From: an uncultured Armatimonadota bacterium
GTDB lineage: Bacteria > Armatimonadota > Fimbriimonadia > Fimbriimonadales > Fimbriimonadaceae
Direction: 5' to 3'
Length of the DNA: 56,887 bases
Assembly (NCBI GenBank): GCA_903927025.1
Contig: CAIYLG010000004.1
Span: 1-56,887, forward strand
Part shown: in pieces, positions 24,810 to 33,974 of the stretch
Position numbering within the stretch: position 1 is the first letter of the stretch
How the letters are laid out: the number at the start of each line of letters is the position of its first letter
Program-made: the position numbers and the translations under genes
The notes under the pieces: model-generated
Databases searched by the model: none
What the model was told of the DNA's origin: nothing
Seen by the model: the letters and a program-made list of their open reading frames with translations, nothing else

Positions 24810-26102
24810 TCAATCCGAGCTCCTAACCTGGGGTGGGTAGTAACTCCAATCCGAGGCGCCAAGGCTAAAGAACATCTTTGACGTCGAGAACGTGACGTAC
24901 CCGACGAAGTCGTGAGGGTGCACGGACTTTCCATTTCGGTCCACCGTGTTTTGGCTGAGTCGCCATACCGGGACGCGAACCGTGATCTTCGTTGGAGCCT
25001 TCGTGAGCAGGTCATCACTCTGATTAAGAATGTATTTGCGTCCATTGATCATCAGGTGCCTTCCGTATCGTGCATGGAGGGGATCACCCAGTGGCGGAAA
25101 CCACTCAGATCGCTTCGCCGCAAGCAGTTTCGCCCCCACAATTTCGGGTTGATGTCCGGATCCGTAGTCCGGCCCTGCTCCACCGGTCGTGATCACGTCG
25201 ATACCAATTCCGTCCGGGATGTTAGGGTGGACGACAACGCCATAAAGCGTCGTTCGAATGCCAGCCAGAACCTTGCTCTGCTCCGGGTTGCCTATCGTGC
25301 GATTGAACTCCTGCAGGAGTTCCTTCTTGGTCCGATACTTCAGGCCAATCGGAAAGCGAGGCACTTCCTGAGCGGCGACGGCTGAGTTGGGATATTCAAT
25401 CATCCCCGTGCCCTCGTTTGTGTCTCCATTCGCGGTTTCTCGGTGCCCATCGGTGAAGCAGATCAGCTTCGACTGGGGATCCACGTCCACGTGCTCGGTC
25501 GAGTGGTTATGCATGGCATCGGTGTCTTGCCACTCATATCGAGTGAAGTGCCTTCCGTGAGCCACCACATCCCTAACCGTCGGTGGCTCGCGATGCATGC
25601 CAGTCAGCTCAATGCCAATCGTTCCATCGAACTTCCAAAATGAATCGGTGGCGGCATCGTAGGTCGATGAGAAGCCCTCCGTAAAGCGGCTGTCATAGGC
25701 GAGCATCCTGCCATCTTTGAATTGCTCAGTGAGGGTGTAACCCTGCTTCCTAAAGTAACGGTCGGAGAACTTCCAAATGTCGAGACCAGGGGTCTGCGGC
25801 CAGGGCGGAATAGTTGGGTTCTTCAGAAAGTCTATAGATTCGATATGGACATGAACAATCGGCTGGGCAGACGACAGCCGCTTTGCCTCGGCGAGTGCCG
25901 CTAGTGCGGAGGTCGGCTTTAAGACAACCCCCAATCCCCCTGCAATCATCAGACACCCAACCCCTGCCACAGCCAGTTTCTTGACCCTTGCCTTGGCCTC
26001 TCGACGTCGAGAAAGAACGGCCAATTCAGCCGGGCTCTGTCTGGGAGCCGCACCCTTCAGGGTCGCAAAACCAGCTTCGATAAGTTCGTCAGGATTCAGC
26101 AT
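24810..26102 (-). CDS. Membrane-anchored protein paired with an ECF sigma factor, probable anti-sigma or output protein
   Basis: 430 residues: a 42-residue cytoplasmic N-terminus (NPDELIEAGFATLKG) rich in basic residues near the membrane, one helix (LAVAGVGCLMIAGGLGVVL, about 43-61), and a 370-residue extracytoplasmic part with no recognised family. Its ATG is inside the end of the sigma-factor gene (7-base overlap), so the two are translationally coupled. This is the usual place for an anti-sigma factor, yet no zinc-finger anti-sigma domain is seen; similar long proteins are common downstream of ECF genes in this type of genome. The function of the outer domain is unknown. Confidence 0.7.
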   Translation of the reverse strand: MLNPDELIEAGFATLKGAAPRQSPAELAVLSRRREAKARVKKLAVAGVGCLMIAGGLGVVLKPTSALAALAEAKRLSSAQPIVHVHIESIDFLKNPTIPPWPQTPGLDIWKFSDRYFRKQGYTLTEQFKDGRMLAYDSRFTEGFSSTYDAATDSFWKFDGTIGIELTGMHREPPTVRDVVAHGRHFTRYEWQDTDAMHNHSTEHVDVDPQSKLICFTDGHRETANGDTNEGTGMIEYPNSAVAAQEVPRFPIGLKYRTKKELLQEFNRTIGNPEQSKVLAGIRTTLYGVVVHPNIPDGIGIDVITTGGAGPDYGSGHQPEIVGAKLLAAKRSEWFPPLGDPLHARYGRHLMINGRKYILNQSDDLLTKAPTKITVRVPVWRLSQNTVDRNGKSVHPHDFVGYVTFSTSKMFFSLGASDWSYYPPQVRSSD

Positions 26103-26629
26103 GAAGATTCTCCAAGGAGGTGGCGCAGGCGTTGCCGAGCGGTAAACAGGCGTGACTTAACAGTTCCTTCGGGGATATCCAAGATCCGGGCGATCTCTTC
26201 CACGGAGAGGTCGCTAATCTCCTGAAGGACGAGAGGCTGAGCGAGGGCCGAGCCAATTTGAGAAATCGCCTTCAGCAGAGACTGCGCCGCATCAATCTCA
26301 CCAAACGACTTCTCGTGCAAAACCAAATCTGAGGTCAAAGGTGCACGCGGCTTTCGCCTGCGGCTCCAATGAGTGAAGGTGTGATACGCCACCCGATGGA
26401 CCCAAGTCTTTAGCCCCGACTCCCCCCGATAGGATCGAATATGGGCTTTCGCCTGCAGAAGGCTGTCTTGAGCAAGGTCCTCCGCATCCTCAACACTATC
26501 GGTCAAACACAGCATGTATCGGTAGACGCCTGCATGGTAGGCGCGAAAGAACGCCGCAACACAGGCATCGTCATTGCAGGCAACCCCACGGGCAAGTTCC
26601 ATCTCAGAATTCCTGCAATCTTTGCCCAT
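26096..26629 (-). CDS. RNA polymerase ECF-type sigma factor
   Basis: 177 residues. Sigma region 2 (about 24-95) contains DAEDLAQDSLLQAKAHIRSY, LKTWVHRVAYHTFTHWSRR and other promoter-melting positions. Region 4 (about 120-172) has LSVEEIARILDIPEGTVKSR, the helix-turn-helix for -35 recognition. There is no region 1.1 or 3, as in extracytoplasmic-function sigmas. The ATG at 26629 is chosen over a TTG at 26632. The first 19 codons lie in a 314-bp tandem duplication, so an upstream copy of the start codon and leader also exists. It overlaps the next gene by 7 bases. Confidence 0.93.
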   Translation of the reverse strand: MGKDCRNSEMELARGVACNDDACVAAFFRAYHAGVYRYMLCLTDSVEDAEDLAQDSLLQAKAHIRSYRGESGLKTWVHRVAYHTFTHWSRRRKPRAPLTSDLVLHEKSFGEIDAAQSLLKAISQIGSALAQPLVLQEISDLSVEEIARILDIPEGTVKSRLFTARQRLRHLLGESSC

Positions 26630-26886
26630 CAATCCATTGAGCCACGCGAACCGCTGGCCGTTCAGATATTTTCCGGGATTCGAGAGATCCTGCCCAGTCC
26701 AGGGCCTGGAGGGGACCGGGATTATTCACAGGCTGGCGTGAACCACCGTATTGGACATCCAAGCTCCCGTAGCCCTTGGCCACGCAAAAGAGTCGTCAAA
26801 CGGCTCCCTCTCCCGCCATCCGTGGCGGGCGGAGGGTGGGGAGGGGGTGGCGAACGTCCGTGCTCCCGGCTTCGCCGGGGTCCCTA
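26573..26886. repeat. Tandem duplication copy 1 (314 bp)
   Basis: It spans the first 19 codons of the sigma-factor gene and its upstream region. About 96 percent identical to copy 2. Both copies hold an imperfect palindrome (CCCGCCATCCGTGGCGGG at about 26812-26829) and a stem-loop (CCCGGCTTCGCCGGGG). Confidence 0.9.
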
Positions 26887-27200
26887 ATTGCAGGCAATCC
26901 CACGGGCAAGTTCCATCTCAGAATTCCTGCAATCTTTGCCCATCAATCCATTGAGCCACGCGAACCGCTCGCCGTTAAGATATTTTCCGGGATTCGAGGG
27001 ATTCTGCCCAGTCCAAGGCCTGGAGGAGACCGGAATTATTCACAGGCTGGCGTGAACCACCGTATTGGACATCCAAGCTCCCGTAGCCCTTGGCCACGCA
27101 AAAGAGTCGTCAAACGGCTCCCTCTCCCGCCATCCGTGGCGGGCGGAGGGTGGGGAGGGGGTGGCGAACGTTTGCGCTCCCGGCTTCGCCGGGGTCCCTA
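26887..27200. repeat. Tandem duplication copy 2 (314 bp) with an orphan sigma leader
   Basis: Repeats copy 1 immediately, head to tail, with about ten changes. On the minus strand it restarts MGKDCRNSEMELARG at 26943 and reaches a TAG after 19 codons, so a short leader peptide could be made. The stretch 27201-27303 holds nothing recognisable. Confidence 0.9.
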
Positions 27201-27303
27201 TTCCTCGCCATTTTCAGCTGGGGACAAACTCACAGCCAGGGGCGCGTAATCGCTCGCCACCTGTCAGTAACCTCCCGCACCCTCACGCGTCAGAAACCAG
27301 ACA

Positions 27304-27711
27304 ATGGCGCAAACATTGAAGATACAGATTCTAGTCGGGTTAGCGGTGGCAGCACTGCCAGCCTTCTCCCAAGCTCCGCCAAAGCATCTCAACCAATTTA
27401 GTTGGTCCATCAAAGTCACCCACGACAAACTTGGCACCCCCACCAGCCTCGTCTCCCTCATCATCAACAAACGAAATCACTTCGTCACTAAAGTCATAGG
27501 CAATGAGATGAAACCAATGACTCGCGACCAATTCGCCGGTTGGAAGGTTCCCAAAATCGCCACAACCGCATGCTTCGGCTGGTTCGCCGGAGGCGGAGAC
27601 CTGTACTACGCGATTGAGCGTCGTCACGCTCTAAAGATCTATCACCGAGCGATCGACGAGTCAGATGACAAGGCGCAAAACGCCGATTTGGTCCTTTCCA
27701 TCAATCTGTAG
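27304..27711 (+). CDS. Small secreted protein of unknown function
   Basis: 135 residues with a signal peptide (IQILVGLAVAALPAFSQA). The mature part is basic at the start, then has two Cys-free segments with NHFVTKVIGNEM and WFAGGGDLYYAIERRH. No family was recognised. It is convergent with the large regulator gene, 30 bases away. Confidence 0.6.
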   Translation: MAQTLKIQILVGLAVAALPAFSQAPPKHLNQFSWSIKVTHDKLGTPTSLVSLIINKRNHFVTKVIGNEMKPMTRDQFAGWKVPKIATTACFGWFAGGGDLYYAIERRHALKIYHRAIDESDDKAQNADLVLSINL

Positions 27712-27741
27712 AACTCCATGCGAGCGCGCGGTCCGAATGAG

Positions 27742-30700
27742 TCAACCTTCGGCGCCCTGTAGAGCCATCTCAATGGCCGCCTCGACCGCCATCGTGCTGC
27801 CATGCTCCCAAGCCTTGGCGAACATCTCCTCGCCCAGCCGTATCCGCCCGTCGGCAACGGTTCGGTCGAATACTTCGCGCTTAACCGGAGACAAGGCCCC
27901 ACCGATCTCGGTTCGCAGTGATTCTGCCGCAGCGAACAAACTCACTGCCTCTGTCACATTTCCCTTGTGAGCGAGAATGCTGCCAAACGACTCCAGCGAT
28001 TCAGCAATGCCCCAAACATTTCCAATCTCAAGCTGAATAGCCAAGCTGCTCTGAAGAATGCTGCGAGCGGCGGAATAGTCCCCCTCAGCCATTGTTAGCC
28101 GCCCCAATCGGCCAAGCGAGTTTGCCAATCCCCGGCGGTCCCCAATCTCCTTTGAAATGGACACGCTTTCCTGATAGTGGGATATGGCAGACGCATGGTC
28201 TCTCTGGACCGCTGCCACCCCTGCTAGGTCATGGAGCAGGCAGGCAATACCCCGTCTGTCACCCATCTCCTGATAGATGGCCAAGCTGTCCCCGTAATAG
28301 GACCGAGCGGCGTCGTGCTCAGCGAGTGCCGAGGCCACGATTCCCAATCCGTTGAGTGAGTAGGCGATGCCGCCTTTATCCGCAATTTCCTTATATAGGG
28401 CCAGAGCCAGATCATAATTCGCCCTCGCGGAGGTCAGGTCGCTCTGGTAATAATCGGCGTTTCCTAGGCCGTTGAGACAACTCGCAGCCCCGCTTCGATC
28501 ACCCAGCGCCCGATAAAGGCCCAAACTCTCTTCGAAGCAAGCCCTCGCTTTGTCATGCTCATCCCGAAAATTGGCAACCCGCCCAAGCCGGCTGAGCGAT
28601 TGAGCTAACCCAGCCTGGTCGTCAGTTTCCCGATAAATGACTAAACTCGACTCAAAATTGCCTTGAGCGGCAACATAGTCATCCTGATTACATTCGGCAT
28701 CGCCAAGGCGATTCAGAGAGGCCGCAACTCCTCTTCGGTCGCCCAGTTCCTCATAGATGCCCAAACTCTCTTGGGCGTACCCCCTTGTGGAGGCATAGTC
28801 GCCCTGATGGGATGCCAAGTCGGCGACTGCATCAAGGACTGTCGCGCGCTCTCCGCCCTCAACCCTTCCCAAAATTCGTACGCACCACTCACGACCCTCC
28901 GAGAGGTGTCCGCGAATGATCCAGAACCGACTCAGCGCCCGGCAAAATCGCAGCGCTGTCCCAACTCCGTTCTCCTTCAGACTGCAGTCCAAAGCCGCGA
29001 GCAGGTTCTCATGGTCCTCCTCTAGCCTCAACAGCCATTCGCCCTGCTCCATGCCTCCGAGCTTTCGCTCTGCCGCCTCGGCAAGATTCAGAAACACGTC
29101 TCTGTGTCGGGCCCTCACCGCTTCGCTTTCCCCGTTCTCCACAAGGCGATCCCACGCATACTGTCGGACCGTTTCAAGCATGAGATATCGAATGCAGTCT
29201 TTACGCTCCGAGACCTGCACCATAGACTTGTCCACCAGCGAGGTCAGCACATCCAGCACTTCGATGCCAGCAATTAGGGGCATTGAGCCGTGAATCCCAT
29301 CGTCATGAGTGCTGGAGCCCACCCACTCGGATGCTTCGAGCGTCCACCCATCCGCGAATACCGATAGGCGCCTCAGCAGAAACCGTTCCTGCTCCGTCAA
29401 TAGGTCGTAGCTCCAGTCAAGCGTTGCCTGGAGCGTTTGTTGCCTGGGCTGAGCCGTACGGCTCCCGCGAGTTAGCAGGCGCAAGACATCGTCAAGCCGT
29501 CTGGCAATCTGTTCGATCGGCAAGACCTTGACGTTGCCTGCAGCCAGCTCAATCGCAAGCGGAATACCGTCGAGGCGCTCACAGATCCGGGCAACGGAAA
29601 GTGCATTGCGCGGGGTCAAGGCAAAATCCTTCTGCACAGCCTCTGCTCGTTCCAGAAACAGCCGTACCGAAGCCACCTGGTTGAGCTCCCCCAGCAGCGC
29701 CTCTGCGTCGGAAGGCAGGTGCGCCAAGTCTGGGACGGGCAACAACGGAACTGGCCAATTCACCTCGCCCGTGATCCCAAGTACCTGTCGACTGGTAGCC
29801 AAAATCCTGACCCCGCTACAAGCATCAAGAACGTCTGAAACCAGTACCGCGCACGTCTCAAGCAGATGCTCGCAGTTGTCCAGCACAAGCAGCAAAAGTC
29901 TGGATCGCAGAAAGCTAACGAGCGACTCGTGCAGGGTGCGCCCCGCTTCATCGCGCACACCGAGCGTAGAGGCCACTACCTGAACAACGAGATTTGGATC
30001 CGAGATTCCCGCCAGTTCCACAAACCAAGCCCCATCCGCATATTCCTCAGCCAGCGCCTCTGCCACGGCGACGGCAAGCCGTGTCTTGCCCAGACCGCCT
30101 GTCCCGGTTAGAGTCAGCAGTCGACGCAGCCTCAGGCGTGCCGCGACCTTGGCAACCTCCTCACTCCGACCGAGTAAGTCTGTCAATGGCCGTGGAATTC
30201 GGCGCGGAGAGGGTAGAGCGTCATGGCTGGGAACCACTACGTCCGCAGCCACAACTTTCTGGCGAGCCCCCGCTCGGACGCGATTATAGAGTTCCGTCGT
30301 GAGCGGACCTGGCTCGGTATTGAGTTCACGGTGAAGGTGAAGGCGCAGGTCACGGTACGCCTGCACCGCGGCTCCAACATCGCCCGTCGATGCCAACGCC
30401 CGAATCAAAATTCGATGCGCCGCCTCCTGAAGGGGGTCCACCGCAATGATCCGGCGTGCACACTCAATCGCCGTTTCCGAATCACCGCGCTCAAGGGCCG
30501 TCTCAGCAAGGGTTCGAAGTCCGGCGAGATAGGACTGCTCGCGATTTCCACGCTCAAGCAGCGCCCACTCCTCCGGACAATCACCCAGAAGCGGGCCACG
30601 GTAGGCGGCGATCGCAACTTGTAAACCTGAAGCATCTCCCTTCTGAATTCCGAGATCAAAGGTGACAACGTCCACCTCCGCATCCATCAGGTCCAAAGCG

Positions 30701-31014
30701 AGGGCCTGGGAAGTCGGCGATTGCAAACGTGCAGCTTCAGTGCCAAGCGCATGCCGCAGCTCCGTCAGACAGTGGCGTAGATACGCCAACGCCTGACTTT
30801 GGCTGCTATCGGGCCACAGCGTGCCCGCAATCCAGTCCCGCTCAACTGGTTTTCCCTTTCGCAGCGCCAACAAGGCAAGCAGCCACACGCCTTTGCGCGA
30901 GCGTAGACGTGGAAGTGGGAGACCATGAACCTCGATCTCAACGGCACCCAAGAGCCTAATGGCCAGAGGCGGCGGACTTTCGCTGGTGATGGTGGCCACG
31001 GGGTCAATCTGCAT
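27742..31014 (-). CDS. AfsR/SARP-type regulator: DNA-binding + BTAD + NB-ARC ATPase + TPR
   Basis: 1090 residues. An OmpR-like winged helix (about 18-110; LLGAVEIEVHGLPL, WLLALLALRKGKPV) is followed by a bacterial transcriptional activator domain (about 115-265; DVVTFDLGI, AHRILIRALASTGDVGAAV). A STAND/NB-ARC ATPase comes next: Walker A GTGGLGKT at about 304-311 and Walker B LLLLVLDNCEHLL at about 373-385, then GIPLAIELAAGNV. The end is about nine 40-residue TPR repeats (YAQESLGIYEELGDRRGVA and similar). The arrangement is that of AfsR. The ATG at 31014 is used; a GTG at 31074 also stays open. Target genes are unknown; a small membrane protein gene is transcribed away from the same intergenic region. 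Confidence 0.92.
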   Translation of the reverse strand: MQIDPVATITSESPPPLAIRLLGAVEIEVHGLPLPRLRSRKGVWLLALLALRKGKPVERDWIAGTLWPDSSQSQALAYLRHCLTELRHALGTEAARLQSPTSQALALDLMDAEVDVVTFDLGIQKGDASGLQVAIAAYRGPLLGDCPEEWALLERGNREQSYLAGLRTLAETALERGDSETAIECARRIIAVDPLQEAAHRILIRALASTGDVGAAVQAYRDLRLHLHRELNTEPGPLTTELYNRVRAGARQKVVAADVVVPSHDALPSPRRIPRPLTDLLGRSEEVAKVAARLRLRRLLTLTGTGGLGKTRLAVAVAEALAEEYADGAWFVELAGISDPNLVVQVVASTLGVRDEAGRTLHESLVSFLRSRLLLLVLDNCEHLLETCAVLVSDVLDACSGVRILATSRQVLGITGEVNWPVPLLPVPDLAHLPSDAEALLGELNQVASVRLFLERAEAVQKDFALTPRNALSVARICERLDGIPLAIELAAGNVKVLPIEQIARRLDDVLRLLTRGSRTAQPRQQTLQATLDWSYDLLTEQERFLLRRLSVFADGWTLEASEWVGSSTHDDGIHGSMPLIAGIEVLDVLTSLVDKSMVQVSERKDCIRYLMLETVRQYAWDRLVENGESEAVRARHRDVFLNLAEAAERKLGGMEQGEWLLRLEEDHENLLAALDCSLKENGVGTALRFCRALSRFWIIRGHLSEGREWCVRILGRVEGGERATVLDAVADLASHQGDYASTRGYAQESLGIYEELGDRRGVAASLNRLGDAECNQDDYVAAQGNFESSLVIYRETDDQAGLAQSLSRLGRVANFRDEHDKARACFEESLGLYRALGDRSGAASCLNGLGNADYYQSDLTSARANYDLALALYKEIADKGGIAYSLNGLGIVASALAEHDAARSYYGDSLAIYQEMGDRRGIACLLHDLAGVAAVQRDHASAISHYQESVSISKEIGDRRGLANSLGRLGRLTMAEGDYSAARSILQSSLAIQLEIGNVWGIAESLESFGSILAHKGNVTEAVSLFAAAESLRTEIGGALSPVKREVFDRTVADGRIRLGEEMFAKAWEHGSTMAVEAAIEMALQGAEG

Positions 31015-31088
31015 CTTTTTCCCACGCACACGCTTTTTGTCCTGTGCCGCACACGGTTCCGCATACGGTGGCACCAGATATTAAGAGC

Positions 31089-31631
31089 ATGGAAACAACC
31101 TCAACTTCGCTGATGTGTTCAAGAACGCTTGCCGGTACCGCACGAGTAGTCTTTGTACAGCGATTAGCATTGTTGCTCGCCTTCGTTATAATGCTTTTCC
31201 TCGCAGCACCTGTGGCAAAGGCACAGTCGAAATCCGACCTAAAGGGGCTCGGCACGGTTCAGTTCTCAATCTCAGGGGTCTCAAAATTCGAAGTCACCGG
31301 AACAGAATCTCATCTCAATCAATTCACAAGTAAAGGCGAACTTCATTTTACGCCTGGCAGCAAGCCTGATGGCGCACTGAACGGGTCAGGCGTCATTGTC
31401 ATGCACGCGGCTAACGGAGACCAGTTGGTCGGAACTGTCCTGCTGGTTACCGATGCATCGGGCAATGGCAACATAGGATTTGCATGGCGTGACTCCGTGC
31501 GTTTAAACGACGGCACTACCGCCTACAGCACCGGCCAATTTCACAAGTCACTTCCGGACAACATGCTAAAGATCGTAAAGGCAAAGCACGGCCTGGTTGT
31601 CATTGCGATCATCGCAATTCTGATCGGCTGA
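31089..31631 (+). CDS. Small membrane-anchored exported protein
   Basis: 180 residues. A hydrophobic leader (LALLLAFVIMLFLAAPVAKA, about 26-45) precedes a beta-rich domain (KGLGTVQFSISGVSKFEVTG, GSGVIVMHAANGDQLVGTV). A second hydrophobic stretch sits at the very C-terminus (GLVVIAIIAILIG). No family was recognised. It is divergent from the AfsR-like gene, from which it is separated by 74 bases, so a shared control region is likely. The frame is open to a GTG-like start at 31044, but 31089 gives a normal signal peptide. Confidence 0.65.
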   Translation: METTSTSLMCSRTLAGTARVVFVQRLALLLAFVIMLFLAAPVAKAQSKSDLKGLGTVQFSISGVSKFEVTGTESHLNQFTSKGELHFTPGSKPDGALNGSGVIVMHAANGDQLVGTVLLVTDASGNGNIGFAWRDSVRLNDGTTAYSTGQFHKSLPDNMLKIVKAKHGLVVIAIIAILIG

Positions 31632-31643
31632 GGAAGCCTGTGA

Positions 31644-31680
31644 TCAAGCTGATTCGAGTCTAAGGCTCGAATCAGCTTGA
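31644..31680 (+). terminator. Long perfect hairpin after the small exported protein gene
   Basis: TCAAGCTGATTCGAG (31644-31658), a 7-base loop, then its exact complement (31666-31680): a 15-bp perfect stem starting 13 bases after the stop. No T-tract follows, so it may be a stabiliser or a weak terminator. Confidence 0.6.
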
Positions 31681-31753
31681 CGAGAGAATTCTGGAGCGCA
31701 TTCGCCAGTCACAACTCCGTGGTCTCCTTGTCCTCACCGCGCTCGCCACCCGT

Positions 31754-33067
31754 CTAGATCGCCGGCGGCTGCCAACCGCCAAACTCGGACTCGATCAGCT
31801 TGGCAACCGCCAAAGCCACGTCCTCCCGCCAAGGTTGAGCCACGATCTGTACTCCGACCGGCATCCCGTCCGCCGAAGTTCCTGCCCGGACGACCACGCA
31901 CGGATATCCAACCAAGCTGAACGCCAGGCAGTAAGAGATGCACCCTTCCGGGCTATGCTTCCCAGCCGGGAATTCCGCGACCGGCGTCACTAGGAAGTCG
32001 ACATTCTCCATGAAGGCCGCCATAGTGCGCCGGAACCGATCCCATTCGAATAGATGACGCTCGACTTCGATCCCAGTCATCCGCCCGTCGCTGTCCGGTG
32101 CCCAATCATCACCAAGCCCCTCTGAACCAGAACGACTCCAGTAGTCCTGGGTGATGGGCCATGCCTCTTCTAATCGACTTGGCCACTCCTCCGCCATCCG
32201 GATTCCAGATCGATCTAGGAATGCAGCCGTGTCTTGGGTCACCCGTCCACAGTCCGCCGATGGCTCTGCACCGTCATAGTGCGAGTAGAACGCCCCTCGA
32301 AGCCCCCTCACATCTACCGAATTCCAATCAAAAATCGGCATCGGTACCGCGCTCGCATCTCTCCAATCCACCCCGGAAAGAATTGGCAGAGACGCCGCAA
32401 GGTCCTCCACGAACCGAGCCATCGGCCCGATCACAGTGCGCGGGTCCACTAAAGTGTTGATGCGAGGCAGATGACCGGTGATAGGAATACGACCCGTCGT
32501 CGGTCTCAGACCAACAATGCCGCAGCAGTGAGCCGGATCTCGAATGCTTCCACCAGAATCGCTGCCCAATCCAATTGGAGATCCACCTGCGGCAATAATC
32601 GCCGCCTCTCCGCTGCTGCTGCTCCCTGGACTGTAATCCAAACGGTAAGGGTTGTTCGTGTGCCCGTAGATGAGGGAATCCTCAAATACCGTCGTCTTTC
32701 CCAACGGAACGCAGCCAGCCGCGATCATCCTCTCGACCGCGGTTGCGTCTTCCGCAGGCACATGGTTGCGGTACCTCTCGTCGTTGGCAATGCACGGCAT
32801 CCCCGCAACTTCAATCCAATCCTTCACCGTGAACGGCACACCATGCAAAGCGCTGCGTCTCAACCCGCGGGCCAATTCCTCATCTGCCTCACGCGCTCGT
32901 CGCAGTGCAGACTCCTCAGCAAGATAAAACACCGCATTGAGGAGCGGGTTGACCTCATGAATGCGTCCAAGGTGCGCCTCGACGACCTCAACCGACGAGA
33001 CACTTTTTGCCCCAATCGCTGCCCCCAACTGAGAGGCAGATGCATAGATAAGGTCCGTCGAAGTCAT
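31754..33067 (-). CDS. Amidase signature family enzyme
   Basis: 437 residues of the amidase signature family. The Ser-cisSer-Lys triad is present: Lys in VPFTVKDWIEV (about 82), the glycine/serine stretch SPGSSSSGEAA (about 147-157) and the nucleophile Ser in GSDSGGSIRDPAHCCG (about 170-185). Such enzymes hydrolyse carboxamides; members closest in architecture are amidase and Glu-tRNA amidotransferase A-like proteins, but gatB and gatC are absent, so a stand-alone catabolic amidase is likely. No signal peptide. The gene stands alone. Confidence 0.93.
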   Translation of the reverse strand: MTSTDLIYASASQLGAAIGAKSVSSVEVVEAHLGRIHEVNPLLNAVFYLAEESALRRAREADEELARGLRRSALHGVPFTVKDWIEVAGMPCIANDERYRNHVPAEDATAVERMIAAGCVPLGKTTVFEDSLIYGHTNNPYRLDYSPGSSSSGEAAIIAAGGSPIGLGSDSGGSIRDPAHCCGIVGLRPTTGRIPITGHLPRINTLVDPRTVIGPMARFVEDLAASLPILSGVDWRDASAVPMPIFDWNSVDVRGLRGAFYSHYDGAEPSADCGRVTQDTAAFLDRSGIRMAEEWPSRLEEAWPITQDYWSRSGSEGLGDDWAPDSDGRMTGIEVERHLFEWDRFRRTMAAFMENVDFLVTPVAEFPAGKHSPEGCISYCLAFSLVGYPCVVVRAGTSADGMPVGVQIVAQPWREDVALAVAKLIESEFGGWQPPAI

Positions 33068-33285
33068 AGGGCGCTACTAGTCAAGCACAACCACCCCCGC
33101 GATCGCTCGTTCGCCGAATCGAAGTGCTCAAATCTGAGCAAGCGAACAAACGAGCACCCCCACAATGACCACGCGTTGCAGTGGAGTGAGACTCTTACTA
33201 CGCGAGCTAAATGAATCCCAATTCACCCGCAATATTCCCGGGAACGCCAAAATCCAAGACCGCGTTGCCACAGATGGAGGAACTC

Positions 33286-33888
33286 ATGCCAAATTCATTC
33301 ATCCGCAGTTCTCTGCGTGCACTTTTCGTCTCCACATTTGTCAGCCTCGTAGGAGCATCCATCGCCCAGACGGAAGCTGCCAAATCCCAAACCGAGATTG
33401 ACTCCATCAAACCGACCGAATGGACAAGCAACCTCGCCCCGTCCCTTGGGTCTGCCTCAGCGCCCATCCAAATCGTCTTCTTCGTGGACTATCAATGTCC
33501 AAGCTGCCGGACAGCGGATCCCCAGGTCAGGGAAGCCGTTTCGAAGCGGCCAGATGTGGCTCTGATCTATCGCGAATTCCCTCTCCACATGCATCAGTTC
33601 GCCAAGACTGCAGCCATTGTCGCTGAAAATGCCCGAGTCCAAGGGACGTTCGAAGTGGCCCACAAAGCCCTGATGGACGGAAAGACTCTCACCCAGGCAA
33701 CTCTAAAGGTGGCATCTTCAAAGGCCAACGTCAGCACAAAGGAATCTGCGTCCGTGGCAAAGCGTCTCGAATCTGACCACCTGCTGGAAACCAAGGCAAA
33801 GCTAAACATGGTCCCATGCTTCATCGTCATCGAGAATGGCAAAGCGAAACTCATGAACAAGCAGCAGGTGCTAGAGTTCCTCAAGTAA
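33286..33888 (+). CDS. DsbA-like thioredoxin-fold protein, exported
   Basis: 200 residues. A signal peptide (ALFVSTFVSLVGASIAQT) is followed by a thioredoxin fold. APIQIVFFVDYQCPSCRTADP holds a CPSC redox pair, a helical insertion follows, and NMVPCFIVIENGK supplies the cis-Pro loop (VPCF instead of the more common VPTF). This is the DSBA/thioredoxin_4 type used in periplasmic disulfide chemistry. The ATG at 33286 is best supported, with GGAGGAACTC just upstream. The extra Cys beside the cis-Pro is unusual and could form a third redox thiol. Confidence 0.88.
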   Translation: MPNSFIRSSLRALFVSTFVSLVGASIAQTEAAKSQTEIDSIKPTEWTSNLAPSLGSASAPIQIVFFVDYQCPSCRTADPQVREAVSKRPDVALIYREFPLHMHQFAKTAAIVAENARVQGTFEVAHKALMDGKTLTQATLKVASSKANVSTKESASVAKRLESDHLLETKAKLNMVPCFIVIENGKAKLMNKQQVLEFLK

Positions 33889-33974
33889 ATGACATGTGAA
33901 CCGGCGTCTTTACGCAAAAGGGGAGCAGCGGTCAACAAGTTCGGGCGTCTGACTGTCCAGGTGAGGTTGAACAA

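Noticed and set aside
15801-26629. A single polysaccharide-utilisation locus
   Set aside because: The glycosidases are interrupted by sensor, caspase and sigma genes and there is no SusC/SusD pair or sugar transporter.
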